A DNA stretch of 64,000 bases from Candidatus Manganitrophaceae bacterium (GTDB lineage: Bacteria; Nitrospirota; Nitrospiria; SBBL01; Manganitrophaceae), in the NCBI GenBank assembly GCA_016200325.1, contig JACQEZ010000008.1:124001-188000 (forward strand), in the 5' to 3' direction. A program made the translations under genes and the position numbers. The first letter of the stretch is position 1. Every line of letters starts with the position of its first letter. Below are positions 36,284 to 47,555 of this stretch, piece after piece. The notes under the pieces were generated by a model. The model saw only the letters and a list, made by a program, of their open reading frames with translations. It was not told the origin of the DNA and ran no database searches.

Positions 36284-37336
36284 ATGCGCACCCCTCGAAA
36301 AAAAAGCACCGCGCGTCCGCGCAGCGGCAGAACGGTGAAAAAAGAGAGAGGACCCGAAGCCGCCTCCAAAACGAGCCTTCGGCAGCTCCTCGACCGGTTT
36401 GAAGGACATCGGGTTTTGGTCGTCGGCGATCTGATGCTCGACCATTATATCTGGGGAAGCGTCCAGCGGATCTCGCCGGAAGCGCCCGTTCCGGTCGTGA
36501 ATGTCTTGCGGGAGTCGGTCCTGTTGGGCGGCGCCGGAAACGTCCTCCATAATATCCTGACGTTGGGCGGACGGGGACTGCTCTGCGGTTTGGTCGGAAA
36601 CGATGAGGCCGGCCGGTGGTTGTCGGAAGAATTAAAGGCAAAAGGGGTCGGCGTCGAGGGAATCGTTGCGGAAGAGGAGCGTCCGACGACGAAAAAGACC
36701 CGGATCATCGCCCATCAACAACAGGTGGTCCGTTATGACCATGAAAAGAAGGGCGAAGTTTCACAAAAGACGGAGAAAAAATTTATCCAATATATTAATG
36801 ATCAGATCGATCAGATCGACTGCATGGTTCTCTCCGACTATGCCAAGGGGGTGATCACCCCAGGGCTGTTGGAGGCGATCTTGCCCCGGGCGCTGCAGCG
36901 GGGAATCCCGGTGGTGGTCGACCCGAAAGTCAGCCACTTTCCGCTCTACAAAGGGGTCACAGTCGTTACGCCGAATCATCTGGAAGCGTCCCAAGCGGCC
37001 GGCATCGAGATCGAGAATGAATCGACCCTCCATCGGTCGGGTGAGATCCTCCTCGAGAGGCTCGGCTGTCAGGCGGTCTTGATCACCCGGGGAGAGCAGG
37101 GGATGAGCCTCTTCGAGAGAGAAGGGAGGCGGACCGACATTCCGACCGAGGCGCGGCAGGTCTTTGACGTCACCGGCGCCGGCGACACCGTCGTCGGCAC
37201 GCTCGCGCTTGCGATCTCGGCGGGGGCCTCGCTCCCTGCGGCGGCGAAGCTGGCCAACCATGCCGCCGGCATTGTCGTCGGGATGGTCGGGACGACGGCC
37301 GTCGACAAGTCGATGTTGCGGAAGGCGCTCTCATGA
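36284..37336 (+). CDS. rfaE1: D-glycero-beta-D-manno-heptose-7-phosphate kinase
   Basis: A 350-residue PfkB/ribokinase-family enzyme that phosphorylates heptose-7-P at C1 for LPS inner core synthesis. The signatures are VVGDLMLDHYIWG, RISPEAPVPV, LGGAGNV (sugar site), DPKVSHFPLYKG, VVTPNHLEA and VTGAGDTVVG, with the catalytic Asp. It corresponds to the kinase half of HldE; the nucleotidyltransferase half is absent, as in split-gene genomes. It has a basic N-terminal tail of about 25 residues. Overlaps kdsB by four bases (ATGA). Confidence 0.92.
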   Translation: MRTPRKKSTARPRSGRTVKKERGPEAASKTSLRQLLDRFEGHRVLVVGDLMLDHYIWGSVQRISPEAPVPVVNVLRESVLLGGAGNVLHNILTLGGRGLLCGLVGNDEAGRWLSEELKAKGVGVEGIVAEEERPTTKKTRIIAHQQQVVRYDHEKKGEVSQKTEKKFIQYINDQIDQIDCMVLSDYAKGVITPGLLEAILPRALQRGIPVVVDPKVSHFPLYKGVTVVTPNHLEASQAAGIEIENESTLHRSGEILLERLGCQAVLITRGEQGMSLFEREGRRTDIPTEARQVFDVTGAGDTVVGTLALAISAGASLPAAAKLANHAAGIVVGMVGTTAVDKSMLRKALS

Positions 37337-38127
37337 CGATGTCGGCCGATTCCGTCCTCGTTGTCATTCCGGCGAGGTATCCTTCGACCCGTTTTCCGGG
37401 CAAGCCGCTCGCCGATTTGAACGGAAAGCCGATGGTCCAGCATGTCTGGGAGCGGGCGGTGGCGGCGAAGCGGCCGAGCCGCGTCCTGGTCGCCACCGAC
37501 GACACGCGGATCGCCGAGGTGGTCCGGCGGTTCGGGGGAGAGGTGATGATGACCGCATCGACCCATCGGACCGGCACCGAGCGGGTCGCCGAGGTCGCCG
37601 AGCAATTTCCGGCCGAGCTGGTCGTCAACCTGCAAGGCGATCTCCCTCTCTTTCGGCCTGAAACGCTCGATCGGCTGATCGAGATCGGCGGCGAGTCCAT
37701 TCGACGCCGGGAAGCCGATCTGATCACCGCCAAATCGGCGATGATGAACGAGGAGGAGATCTTTTCACCTCATACCGTCAAGGTGGTCACCGACCATCGG
37801 GATCATGCCCTTTATTTTTCCAGATCTCCGATTCCATATGCGGAGCGGGGCCAGCTCGGTGCATCGGGCCAATCGGGATCGTTCCTTTTTTATAAACATT
37901 ACGGCATCTATCTCTATCACAAAACATTTCTCATCCAGGTGGCCAGGTCACCGGAAGGGAAGCTGGAAAGAAAAGAGCGGCTGGAGCAGCTCCGTGTTTT
38001 GGAGCAGGGAGGCCGGGTCCGGGTGATCGAGATCGGGGAGGGAGAAGCCCGGTTTTTCTGGGAGGTGAACACGCCCGAAGATATGCTCCGGGCCCGGGAG
38101 ATTCTGGCCAATGAAGGAAAAGCGTGA
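37333..38127 (+). CDS. kdsB: CMP-Kdo synthetase (3-deoxy-manno-octulosonate cytidylyltransferase)
   Basis: A 264-residue cytidylyltransferase that activates Kdo with CTP. N-terminal VVIPARYPSTRFPGKPLADL (nucleotide loop), ATDDTRI, HRTGTERVAEVA, NLQGDLPL and YFSRSPIPYAERG are all family signatures. Expected soluble dimer. It overlaps the heptose kinase by 4 bp and precedes pyrG, whose product makes the CTP it uses. Confidence 0.96.
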   Translation: MTMSADSVLVVIPARYPSTRFPGKPLADLNGKPMVQHVWERAVAAKRPSRVLVATDDTRIAEVVRRFGGEVMMTASTHRTGTERVAEVAEQFPAELVVNLQGDLPLFRPETLDRLIEIGGESIRRREADLITAKSAMMNEEEIFSPHTVKVVTDHRDHALYFSRSPIPYAERGQLGASGQSGSFLFYKHYGIYLYHKTFLIQVARSPEGKLERKERLEQLRVLEQGGRVRVIEIGEGEARFFWEVNTPEDMLRAREILANEGKA

Positions 38128-38172
38128 CGCGTAAGGGTTCGCCTCTTTGGCAGAAAGACCCCTTACACCTGA

Positions 38173-39828
<1,656 letters not shown>

Positions 39829-39857
39829 TCAAACCACATTCAGAGAAGGGGAATAGG

Positions 39858-40703
39858 TTGGCCCAATCGGTTCAAATCGGGAAGATGACCCTCGGCGACG
39901 GACACTTTTTCCTGATCGCCGGTCCCTGCGTGATTGAAAGCGAAGATCTGGTTCTCAAGACCGGCGAGCAGATCGCCCGGATCGCCGCAGCGCACCAGGT
40001 CCCGTTCATCTTCAAGTCTTCGTACGACAAGGCCAATCGAAGCGCGGTCGACTCGTTTCGGGGGATGGGGATGGAGGAGGGGCTTCGCATTCTTCAGAAG
40101 GTGAAACAGGAGATCGGCGCCCCGGTCCTCTCCGACGTGCACGGCCCGGAGGAGGCAACCGCCGCCGCGGAGGTGTTGGATGTGCTGCAGATCCCGGCCT
40201 TTCTCTGCCGGCAGACCGATTTGCTCTTGGCCGCCGGGAAGACCGGCAAGGTGGTGAACGTGAAAAAGGGACAGTTTCTCGCGCCGTGGGAGATGGCCAA
40301 CGTCGTCGAAAAGGTCGAATCGACCGGGAGCCGAAAGATTCTATTAACCGAGCGGGGAGCGAGCTTCGGCTACAACAACCTGGTGAGCGACATGCGCTCG
40401 CTCGTCATCATGCGCCGGACCGGTTATCCGGTGATCTTTGACGGCACCCACAGCGTGCAGCTTCCGGGAGGGGGGGGGAAGGTCTCCTCCGGCCAGCGGG
40501 AGTTCGTCCTGCCGCTCACCCGCGCCGCGGTCGCCACCGGCTGCGACGGCCTCTTTCTTGAGGTCCATCCCTCGCCCGATCAAGCGCTGTCGGACGGTCC
40601 GAACCAGATCGACTTGTCGCAGCTCGACCAGCTCCTCTCACAGGTGAAGCGGATCTTGGAAGCATTAAAGGAGACAGAAATCAGGAGTCGGAAGTCAGAA
40701 TAA
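39858..40703 (+). CDS. kdsA: Kdo-8-phosphate synthase
   Basis: A 281-residue aldolase-like enzyme condensing arabinose-5-P and PEP. Signatures are [85 protein letters not shown] and [17 protein letters not shown]. The N-K-A-N and C-containing segments suggest a choice between metal-dependent and -independent types cannot be settled here. Starts with TTG. The last dozen residues (TEIRSRKSE) fall inside an inverted repeat and are probably not part of the ancestral protein. Confidence 0.96.
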   Translation: MAQSVQIGKMTLGDGHFFLIAGPCVIESEDLVLKTGEQIARIAAAHQVPFIFKSSYDKANRSAVDSFRGMGMEEGLRILQKVKQEIGAPVLSDVHGPEEATAAAEVLDVLQIPAFLCRQTDLLLAAGKTGKVVNVKKGQFLAPWEMANVVEKVESTGSRKILLTERGASFGYNNLVSDMRSLVIMRRTGYPVIFDGTHSVQLPGGGGKVSSGQREFVLPLTRAAVATGCDGLFLEVHPSPDQALSDGPNQIDLSQLDQLLSQVKRILEALKETEIRSRKSE

Positions 40704-40765
40704 AATCGAGAAGGAATAGCTTCCTGATCCTTCTTCTGTATTCTGACTCCTGGCTTCTGACTTCT
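40682..40765. repeat. Imperfect inverted repeat at the kdsA-kdsD junction
   Basis: AGTCAGAATA (40693-40702) pairs with TATTCTGACT (40739-40748), with further pairing of GGAG/CTCC-type flanks and an inner AGGAA-TAGC-TTCCT hairpin. Related short words (AGGAGTC, AGTCAGAA, TTCTGACT) recur across it. It begins inside the kdsA coding end. It resembles the short 'GTCAGAAGCCAGGAGTC'-type repeats scattered in some genomes. Confidence 0.6.
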
Positions 40766-40782
40766 TCATTAAGGATGTTGGT

Positions 40783-41754
40783 GTGATCTTAGAAGAAGGA
40801 AAGCGGGTTCTTAAAATTGAAGCGCAGGCGATCTTAGACCTGATCGAGCGGATGGACGGCCGGTTCGTCGAGGCGGTCGAGCTTTGCTACAACAGCAAAG
40901 GGCGGATGGTCGTGGTCGGGATGGGCAAATCGGGGCTGATCGGGAAAAAGATCGCCGCAACGCTGGCGAGCACCGGCACCCCCGCCTTCTTCCTCCATCC
41001 CGCAGAGGGAATCCACGGCGATCTCGGCATGGTCTCTAAAGACGACCTCGCGCTGTTGATCTCCAACAGCGGCGAGACCGAGGAGATCCTTCGGATTCTG
41101 CCGTCGCTCAAGCGGCTGAACCTGAAAATCATCACGATGACAGGCAGCATTAAGTCGACCCTCGCAAAGCTCAGCGACGTCATCCTCGATATTTCGATTA
41201 AAGAGGAGGCTTGCCCGCTCGGTTTGGCGCCGACCGCCAGCACCACGGCGACCCTCGCGATGGGAGATGCGTTGGCGGTCGCACTGCTTCAAAAGCGGGG
41301 ATTCAAGCAGGAAGATTTCGCCTCGTTCCATCCCGGCGGGTCGCTCGGCCGACGGCTGCTCTTCAAGGTCGAAGATGCGATGCAGACCGGAAATGACATT
41401 CCGAAAGTCTCCGAGGAGACGCCGATGAGAGAGGTGGTGCTCGAGATGAGCGCCAAGAAACTGGGGATGACGACGGTCTTGGATGACGCCGGGAAGCTGG
41501 TCGGGGTGATCACCGACGGCGACCTCCGGCGTCTGATCCGTAAGATCGATCACGAAGGGCGCGAGATTTTTTCTCTGCCGGCGAAAGAGGTGATGAGCCG
41601 AAATCCGAAAACGATTTTGCGCGGGTCGCTGACGGCCCAGGCGATCCATTTGATGGAGTCGCACTCGATCACGGCGCTGATCGTGGCGGGCGCCGACGGA
41701 CAGGTCGACGGCATCCTCCACCTGCACGATCTGTTGAGACGGGGAGCGGTTTAG
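40783..41754 (+). CDS. kdsD: Arabinose-5-phosphate isomerase (SIS + CBS pair)
   Basis: A 323-residue isomerase making arabinose-5-P from ribulose-5-P, the first committed step to Kdo. The SIS domain (about 30-190) shows VVVGMGKSGLIGKKIA, TPAFFLHPAEGIHGDLGM (catalytic His region), ISNSGETEEI and CPLGLAPTAST. Two CBS repeats follow (about 205-320). Starts with GTG; the next gene begins directly after its stop. Confidence 0.95.
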   Translation: MILEEGKRVLKIEAQAILDLIERMDGRFVEAVELCYNSKGRMVVVGMGKSGLIGKKIAATLASTGTPAFFLHPAEGIHGDLGMVSKDDLALLISNSGETEEILRILPSLKRLNLKIITMTGSIKSTLAKLSDVILDISIKEEACPLGLAPTASTTATLAMGDALAVALLQKRGFKQEDFASFHPGGSLGRRLLFKVEDAMQTGNDIPKVSEETPMREVVLEMSAKKLGMTTVLDDAGKLVGVITDGDLRRLIRKIDHEGREIFSLPAKEVMSRNPKTILRGSLTAQAIHLMESHSITALIVAGADGQVDGILHLHDLLRRGAV

Positions 41755-42291
41755 GTGGGTCGCCGAAGCGCCCCGCTTCCGCAGCGGCGGCAAAAAGCGA
41801 AACGGATCCGCTACCTTCTTCTCGACGTCGATGGGGTCATGACCGACGGGACCCTTTATTTCGACGCCGCAGGAAATGAGATCAAAGGGTTTTCGATTTA
41901 CGACGGCCATGGGATCCGGCTTCTCCAAAAGGCCGAGATCGGCGTCGGGATCATCTCGGGCCGGACCTCCGCCGTGGTGACATGGCGGGCGAAAGAGCTC
42001 GGGATCGAAGAGGTGCATCAGGGCCGCCGCGACAAGGTGGCGGCGTATGAAATGATCCGGGAGAAAAATCATCTCGCCGATGAGGCGTTCGCCTATATCG
42101 GCGACGACGTGATCGATATTCCTCTCCTTCGGCGGGTCGGCCTCTCGATTGCGGTGGCCAATGCGGTCGATGCGGTCAAGCGGGAGGTCGATTGGATTAC
42201 CCAGAAAAAGGGGGGGGAAGGGGCCGTCCGGGAGGTGATCGATTTTATCCTCTCGGTTCAACGGCCGAAACAGAAAACAGGTGGAGCGTAG
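41755..42291 (+). CDS. kdsC: Kdo-8-phosphate phosphatase
   Basis: A 178-residue HAD phosphatase of the tetrameric KdsC type. The nucleophile motif is LLLDVDGVMTDGTLYF (D-x-D), motif II ISGRTS, motif III K in QGRRDKVAAY, and motif IV GDDVIDIP. It has the short KdsC length without cap. Start is GTG, immediately after the kdsD stop. It completes the route arabinose-5-P to Kdo coded in this block. Confidence 0.95.
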   Translation: MGRRSAPLPQRRQKAKRIRYLLLDVDGVMTDGTLYFDAAGNEIKGFSIYDGHGIRLLQKAEIGVGIISGRTSAVVTWRAKELGIEEVHQGRRDKVAAYEMIREKNHLADEAFAYIGDDVIDIPLLRRVGLSIAVANAVDAVKREVDWITQKKGGEGAVREVIDFILSVQRPKQKTGGA

Positions 42292-42368
42292 AAAATGACT
42301 TTGAAGCGGGACGATTCGGTTCCGCTCAATTTTCACCCTCCCCTTCATGTATTTGAAAGAGACGCGCT

Positions 42369-43283
42369 ATGAAAGTGTGGAAAAAAATTCTTCGTTCTCT
42401 GATCTTCTTCTCGCTCACCTCGATCGCCTTCCTGACCCGTCGTCTCTCCTGGAAATGGGGGGTCCGCTTGGGGGGGGCGATCGGAACCGTTCTCTTCTAT
42501 TCTCTCCGGAGGGAACGGGCCCGGTCGCTTGAGGGCCTCCGGATCGCCTTCGGCACCGGCAAAAGCGATGCAGAGCTCTATCACATCATGCGGCGCAGCT
42601 TCCAGAACCTCGGCAAAGGCTTGATTGAAATCCTCAACTTCGATCATCTGAAACCGGAGGAGATCGGCTCGTTGATCGCCGTTGAAGGGGAGGAGTATCT
42701 CGATCAGGCGGAACAAGAGGGGAATGGAACGATTCTGATCACCGGGCATATCGGCAACTGGGAGCTGATGGCGGCGGTGTTGGCGCTTCGCGGCTATCCG
42801 CTCCATGTGATCGCCGCGCCGTTGTACGACCCCCGGATCGATGAATGGATCGTTCGCCTTCGCGCCCGCTTCGGGGTGGAGACGATCAGCCGGGGAAGTC
42901 CTTCTTCTTCTAAAAAGATTTTGGGGGTCCTGCGGAAAAAAGAAATTTTGGGACTGCTGATCGACCAAGACACCAAGGTCAACGGGGTCTTCGTCAACTT
43001 CTTCAACAAAAAGGCATACACCCCGGCCGGCGCCGCGGAGCTTGCCCTCCGGAGCGGCGCGGCGACGATGATGTGCTTCGTCACCCGGCTTCCAAACGGC
43101 CGGCACCGGATCACCATCGAGAAGCCGATGACGCTTGTCCAAAGCGCCGACCATGCGAAAGATGTAGAGATCAACACCGCACGCTTTACCTCCCGGATCG
43201 AGGAGCATGTGAAGCAATATCCCGATCAATGGATCTGGATGCATCGGCGGTGGAAGACCAAGCCGGAAAAGGTGGGATCTTGA
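42369..43283 (+). CDS. LpxL/HtrB-type lipid A acyltransferase
   Basis: A 304-residue inner-membrane acyltransferase. Membrane anchor about 8-28, then the catalytic H-x4-E box HIGNWE (about 131-136), LLIDQDTKVNGVFVNFF and GAAELALRSGAA, and a C-terminal QWIWMHRRWKTKP, the LpxL/LpxM/PatA ending. Probably adds a secondary acyl chain to Kdo-lipid A, which fits its place right after the Kdo genes; alternatively a phosphatidylinositol-mannoside-type acyltransferase. Confidence 0.9.
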   Translation: MKVWKKILRSLIFFSLTSIAFLTRRLSWKWGVRLGGAIGTVLFYSLRRERARSLEGLRIAFGTGKSDAELYHIMRRSFQNLGKGLIEILNFDHLKPEEIGSLIAVEGEEYLDQAEQEGNGTILITGHIGNWELMAAVLALRGYPLHVIAAPLYDPRIDEWIVRLRARFGVETISRGSPSSSKKILGVLRKKEILGLLIDQDTKVNGVFVNFFNKKAYTPAGAAELALRSGAATMMCFVTRLPNGRHRITIEKPMTLVQSADHAKDVEINTARFTSRIEEHVKQYPDQWIWMHRRWKTKPEKVGS

Positions 43284-43336
43284 TCGATGGGAAACACTCT
43301 CTCGCGCGTCGCCCTGTAACGTCTGGATAAGATCTC

Positions 43337-43879
43337 ATGAATCTCCCGAACATTCTCACCATCATCCGGGTGCTGTTGATCCCGTTCTTTATCTTTTTCT
43401 TTTCTCAGGCGTCGTTGCGCTCGGAGATCATCGCCGGGATTATTTTCCTGGTGGCGTCGCTGACCGACCTGCTCGACGGCTATCTCGCCCGCCGGACGTC
43501 GCAGGTCACCCAGTTCGGAAAATTCCTCGATCCGGTCGCCGACAAGCTCCTCATCGTCTCGGCCTTGGTTCTTCTGGTCGGAAACGGCCGGGTGCCGGCG
43601 TGGGTGGCGATCGTCATCATCGGCCGGGAATTCGCCGTCACCGCCTTCCGCGCCATTGCGTCTTCCGAAGGGATCATCATCGCCGCGGAGGGGACCGGGA
43701 AATACAAGATGTTCCTTCAGACGGTCGCCATCATTTTCCTGATCACCGACCTTCCCTCCCCCCATTTTCATCAAATCGGCCTCGTTTTCCTCTTCGCCGC
43801 AATGCTGCTGGCGATCTATTCCGCGGGACAATATTTCATTAAATTCGGCCGGCAAGTCAACCTTCTTAAAGTCAAATAG
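43337..43879 (+). CDS. pgsA: CDP-diacylglycerol-glycerol-3-phosphate 3-phosphatidyltransferase
   Basis: A 180-residue CDP-alcohol phosphotransferase for phosphatidylglycerol synthesis. N-terminal MNLPNILTIIRVLLIP, the catalytic motif DLLDGYLARRTSQVTQFG then KFLDPVADK (D-G-x2-A-R-x8-G-x3-D-x3-D) and IIIGREFAVTAFR. About four membrane helices. Tight spacing to plsY, five bases after. Confidence 0.95.
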   Translation: MNLPNILTIIRVLLIPFFIFFFSQASLRSEIIAGIIFLVASLTDLLDGYLARRTSQVTQFGKFLDPVADKLLIVSALVLLVGNGRVPAWVAIVIIGREFAVTAFRAIASSEGIIIAAEGTGKYKMFLQTVAIIFLITDLPSPHFHQIGLVFLFAAMLLAIYSAGQYFIKFGRQVNLLKVK

Positions 43880-43883
43880 ACGC

Positions 43884-44471
43884 ATGCTCGCCCTCGGATC
43901 GATCATCGCCGCGTATCTCCTCGGGTCGGTCCCGGTCGGGCTGATCGTCTCCAGATCGACCGAAGGAATCGACCCCCGAAAGGGGGGGAGCAAGAACATC
44001 GGGGCGACCAACGTCATGCGGGTGGCGGGGAAAAAAGCCGCCGCCCTCACCTTACTCGGCGACCTTCTCAAAGGGCTTCTGCCGGTCGTCGGCGCCCGGC
44101 TTCTCGGCCTGCCGGAAGAGGCGCTCCTCTTCGTCGGCTTTGCGGCGATCGTCGGCCATATTTTTCCCCTCTTTCTCAAGTTCAAAGGGGGAAAGGGGGT
44201 TGCGACGAGCTTCGGCGTTTTTTTAGGGCTCTCTCCCATCATCGCATTGAGCGCGCTCGTCATCTGGATCGCCGCGGCATGGCTGACCCGGTATTCTTCC
44301 GTGGGGGCTTTGTCGGCCTTCGGCGCCCTTCCTCTCTTGGCCTACCTCTTTAAACCCGATACAAAATTCATCCTCTTCTCCTCCATAATTTCAATTTTGG
44401 TGTATATTCGTCATAAGGAGAACATTCAGCGGCTCCTTTCCGGACAGGAAAAACAGGCCCATCGTCGATGA
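43884..44471 (+). CDS. plsY: Acyl-phosphate:glycerol-3-phosphate acyltransferase
   Basis: A 195-residue membrane acyltransferase (five helices) that starts phospholipid synthesis from acyl-phosphate. YLLGSVPVGLIVSR (motif 1), DPRKGGSKNIGATNVMRVAG (motif 2), and GHIFPLFLKFKGGKGVATSFG (motif 3) are complete. Overlaps the following gene by 4 bp (ATGA). Confidence 0.96.
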   Translation: MLALGSIIAAYLLGSVPVGLIVSRSTEGIDPRKGGSKNIGATNVMRVAGKKAAALTLLGDLLKGLLPVVGARLLGLPEEALLFVGFAAIVGHIFPLFLKFKGGKGVATSFGVFLGLSPIIALSALVIWIAAAWLTRYSSVGALSAFGALPLLAYLFKPDTKFILFSSIISILVYIRHKENIQRLLSGQEKQAHRR

Positions 44472-46339
44472 AAAATAAAATTCAGTTTCTTCTCGTCCTC
44501 GTGACGACCCTCTGGGTCGCGCTCGGGCACCCGGCGTTTGCGGAAGAGCCGACCCCGGCCGCACCGGCCGCTTCATCGGAGGCGCCCGCTCCGGCGCCGC
44601 CCGCGCCGGAGGCCGAAGCAACGGTCGCGCCGAAGGCGGCGCCGGCGGTTTCATTCGAATCGTTGCTGGAGGCCCGGCAGCTCCCTGCGTTTAAGACCGA
44701 TCACGGCATTGAGCGCTCCGACCTGGCCGCAGGCTACCTTCTGCTCAAAGCGGAGGAGGCGATGGGGGAGGGACGCCTCTCCGACGCCGAGCGCCTGGGG
44801 GAAATGGCGGTGGAGTTCTCGCCCGACTCCCCCCTCCCGCAGTTCTTTTTGTCGCGCCTCGCTTGGGATAAAAACAAGACCGACCTGCCGGGCGTGGTGA
44901 AACACTACCTCGCGGCGTTGAGGCTGGGGGCGCTTGATTTCTGGTTTGCGCATGCCGTCGTCGGGACGGCGCTGGTTTTGGTCCTCTCGGCGCTCTTGCT
45001 CAATCTGCTCACCTTTATTTTGTACTCTCTTTTTACCTACAGTCCCCTTTGGATCCATCGCATTTGTGAGGGATCGCGCGGCTATTTTCATCCCCTTTTC
45101 GCCTGGTTTATTTTCGTCGCGATTCTGGTCGTCCCTTTTCTTTTGGGGCTGTCGATCTTCTGGTTTGTCTTGTTCTCTTTCCTTCTCTTCTGGGGCTTCT
45201 ACAGCCGCTCCGAAAAGGTGGCGGCGCTGGCGCTGCTCGCCGTCCTCGGAACGCTCACCTGGAGTCTTCCCTTTCTCTTTACTTTTTTTACGGCGAAGAG
45301 CGACCTGCCGTTCAACGAATTGATTCGATACCAACAGCGGGATTTTTTCTGGTCTCCCCCCCGGCTCGACGTGGCGCGGACGGACGGGCGCGGCACCGTG
45401 GTCGACGCCGCCTATCACACCCAGGAAGGGGATTACGGCCCGGCGGAATTGCTCTATCAGAAAATTCTCGTCGAGCGTCCCGGCTCGGTCCTCGCGTTGA
45501 ACAATCTCGGCAACCTCGCCTTCTACCGGAAAGAATATCCGAAGGCGGTTTCCTATTATAAACAGGCGATCGCCGCATCGCCGGGGCTCGTCTCTGCCCA
45601 CTACAACATGAGCCTCGCTTATCGCGAGATGCTCTCCTTTGAGGAGGGGACGAAGGAATACAACGTTGCAAAAGGACTCGATGCCGGCAAGGTGGAGGAA
45701 TATACGCGGAAGAGCGTCCTCTTTCCGACCCTCCCCTTGATCGACGAGCGATTCGACCCGCGGGCGCTCTGGCGGGAGACGGTGATTCCGAATGCGGCCC
45801 ATCTCTCCGCGGCCGAGAAAATCTGGCAGGGGATGGCGGGCGACCTTCCGCTCAAGAGATCGCCGCTGATCGCCCTCTGCTGGCTGTTGATCCTCGCCCT
45901 TTCTCCCTTCTTGCTCGGCGGTCTTTACAACGCCTCCTTCTGCGTCATCTGCCGGAAGGCGCTCTGCAGCCGCTGTCAGAGAACCGTCCTGAGTTATCGG
46001 GTCTGCGGACAGTGCGGGACACAATTCAAATCGATTAAGAAGAGCGACCTCGCCCTCTTGGAAGGGGAAGAGAAGAAGGTTCAGCGCCGGCTCTTTCCGT
46101 TTTTTCTCCTTCCGGGGGGCGGCCATCTGGTGATGAAAAAAGCGGGGACCGGTTTTATTTTCCTCCTCCTTTTCTATTTTGTCGTCAGCTACCTTTGGCT
46201 CGGTGAAATCCTCTTCTCATCGACGCAGTGGCATCTGGACGGGGCGAGATCGATCGGCGTTCCCCTCGCGCTCTTTATCCTCTATGCCCTCTCGACCCTC
46301 GATCTTCTCCGTATCTGGAGCAAACAGACATGGCTTTAG
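44468..46339 (+). CDS. TPR membrane protein with zinc-ribbon-like Cys motifs
   Basis: A 623-residue protein. Signal peptide about 1-25, an Ala/Pro/Glu linker (26-65), a helical repeat region (75-150), a block of five to six membrane helices (about 160-280), tetratricopeptide repeats (about 310-400; LALNNLGNLAFYRKEYPKAV), a further helix, and a Cys cluster (CVICRKALCSRC, then CGQCG) resembling a zinc ribbon near 490-520, followed by two more helices. Function unknown; it looks like a membrane scaffold. Last gene but one of the phospholipid operon, overlapping both neighbours. Confidence 0.75.
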   Translation: MKNKIQFLLVLVTTLWVALGHPAFAEEPTPAAPAASSEAPAPAPPAPEAEATVAPKAAPAVSFESLLEARQLPAFKTDHGIERSDLAAGYLLLKAEEAMGEGRLSDAERLGEMAVEFSPDSPLPQFFLSRLAWDKNKTDLPGVVKHYLAALRLGALDFWFAHAVVGTALVLVLSALLLNLLTFILYSLFTYSPLWIHRICEGSRGYFHPLFAWFIFVAILVVPFLLGLSIFWFVLFSFLLFWGFYSRSEKVAALALLAVLGTLTWSLPFLFTFFTAKSDLPFNELIRYQQRDFFWSPPRLDVARTDGRGTVVDAAYHTQEGDYGPAELLYQKILVERPGSVLALNNLGNLAFYRKEYPKAVSYYKQAIAASPGLVSAHYNMSLAYREMLSFEEGTKEYNVAKGLDAGKVEEYTRKSVLFPTLPLIDERFDPRALWRETVIPNAAHLSAAEKIWQGMAGDLPLKRSPLIALCWLLILALSPFLLGGLYNASFCVICRKALCSRCQRTVLSYRVCGQCGTQFKSIKKSDLALLEGEEKKVQRRLFPFFLLPGGGHLVMKKAGTGFIFLLLFYFVVSYLWLGEILFSSTQWHLDGARSIGVPLALFILYALSTLDLLRIWSKQTWL

Positions 46340-47484
46340 AAGGATCGATCGAAGAGTTTGGACTCCCTGAGATCTTTCAGATGATCGTCCTCCAGAAGAA
46401 AGAGGGGATTCTGATGCTGACGCATGAGAAAACCTCCCTCTCCATCGAATTTAAGCAAGGAGAAATCATCGCCGCGGGAAACGGGGACAATGATGCCCGT
46501 CTCGCCGACCTGCTGATCAAGGCGGAAAAAATCGGCGCCGAAAAGCTAAAAACCGTTTTGAAGGAGCAGAAAAAAACCAAGCGGCCGTTCATCCAAATTC
46601 TCTCCGAGGTCGGAAAGATCGCCCCGGACGACCTCAAGAAATTAAACCGAACCCTCATGGAAGAGTCGGTCTTCGAGCTCTTCGAGTGGAAGACCGGCAG
46701 CTATAAATTTGAACCGGAGAAGACCGCTTTCGACGCGAAATTCGTTGCGCCGCTCGGCACCGAATTCGTCTTGATGGAAGGGGTGCGCCGCATCGACGAA
46801 TGGCCGATGCTGAAAAGGAAAATCTCCTCCCGAGAGATGGTCTTCGAAAAAATCGAGACCGCTCCGGTCGAAGCGGCTCCGGTCGACACCGTCGAAGAGA
46901 AAAATGAAGACTCGTTCGAATCGATGGGAGAGCTCTCCAGCTCAAGTGAAGAGGAATCCGAAGGGGCCTGGCTGCTTCCCTGGATTGATGGGAAACGGAC
47001 CGTTCAACAAGTTATCGATCATTCACAAGCGGGCGCGTTTCCGGTTTATAAAGGGCTCTGCGACCTCCTCGCCGAAGGAAAAGTCACCCTCAAAGAGGCG
47101 CCGCAAAAAGGGCAAACAAGGAAAGGAAAATCGCTTTCGTTCAAAGAGCTCTCCCGGCAGCAGCAAGCGATCCGCATTTTTTCAAACACGATCGCCGGCG
47201 CCGCCCTGATCGCCGCATCGATCTTCTTTTCACGCTCCGTCTACCTTTCGGTCTCAAGCGCGCTGCGGCCGCTCGCGGAGATCTACGCCCTTCGCACCGG
47301 ATTAGAACGTGACACCCTTTTCTTCGCGGTCGATCTCTACTACTTGAAACACCACCGATATCCCGATTCCCTTCAGCAACTCGTCGCGGAAAACTTCCTG
47401 AAATCGGACCGGGAAAGAAAGATCGACCTGACCAAATGGAACTACACCCCCAACGGATCTTCTTTCACATTGATTCATCGGTGA
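46330..47484 (+). CDS. DUF4388 / PatA-like N-terminal domain protein
   Basis: A 384-residue protein. The N-terminal DUF4388 (MALEGSIEEFGLPEIFQMIV, about 1-110) is common in signalling and gliding proteins. The second part (about 110-170) has LMEESVFELFEWKTGSYKF, the usual partner module. An acidic linker (180-225), a winged-helix-like stretch (about 228-275; GKRTVQQVIDHSQ), one membrane helix (about 300-320) and a GspG/pseudopilin-like tail complete it. The ATG at 46330 overlaps the previous stop by 10 bp. Probably a membrane-attached signalling adaptor; function unknown. Confidence 0.75.
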   Translation: MALEGSIEEFGLPEIFQMIVLQKKEGILMLTHEKTSLSIEFKQGEIIAAGNGDNDARLADLLIKAEKIGAEKLKTVLKEQKKTKRPFIQILSEVGKIAPDDLKKLNRTLMEESVFELFEWKTGSYKFEPEKTAFDAKFVAPLGTEFVLMEGVRRIDEWPMLKRKISSREMVFEKIETAPVEAAPVDTVEEKNEDSFESMGELSSSSEEESEGAWLLPWIDGKRTVQQVIDHSQAGAFPVYKGLCDLLAEGKVTLKEAPQKGQTRKGKSLSFKELSRQQQAIRIFSNTIAGAALIAASIFFSRSVYLSVSSALRPLAEIYALRTGLERDTLFFAVDLYYLKHHRYPDSLQQLVAENFLKSDRERKIDLTKWNYTPNGSSFTLIHR

Positions 47485-47555
47485 CTTGATTTAGATATTT
47501 CATTGTGAGATATTCCCTAGTAGTCATGTAAGGCTCTGAACGGAGGAGACAACGA

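Noticed and set aside
40783-41754. GutQ instead of KdsD
   Set aside because: The fold cannot separate the two, but the position between kdsA and kdsC favours KdsD.
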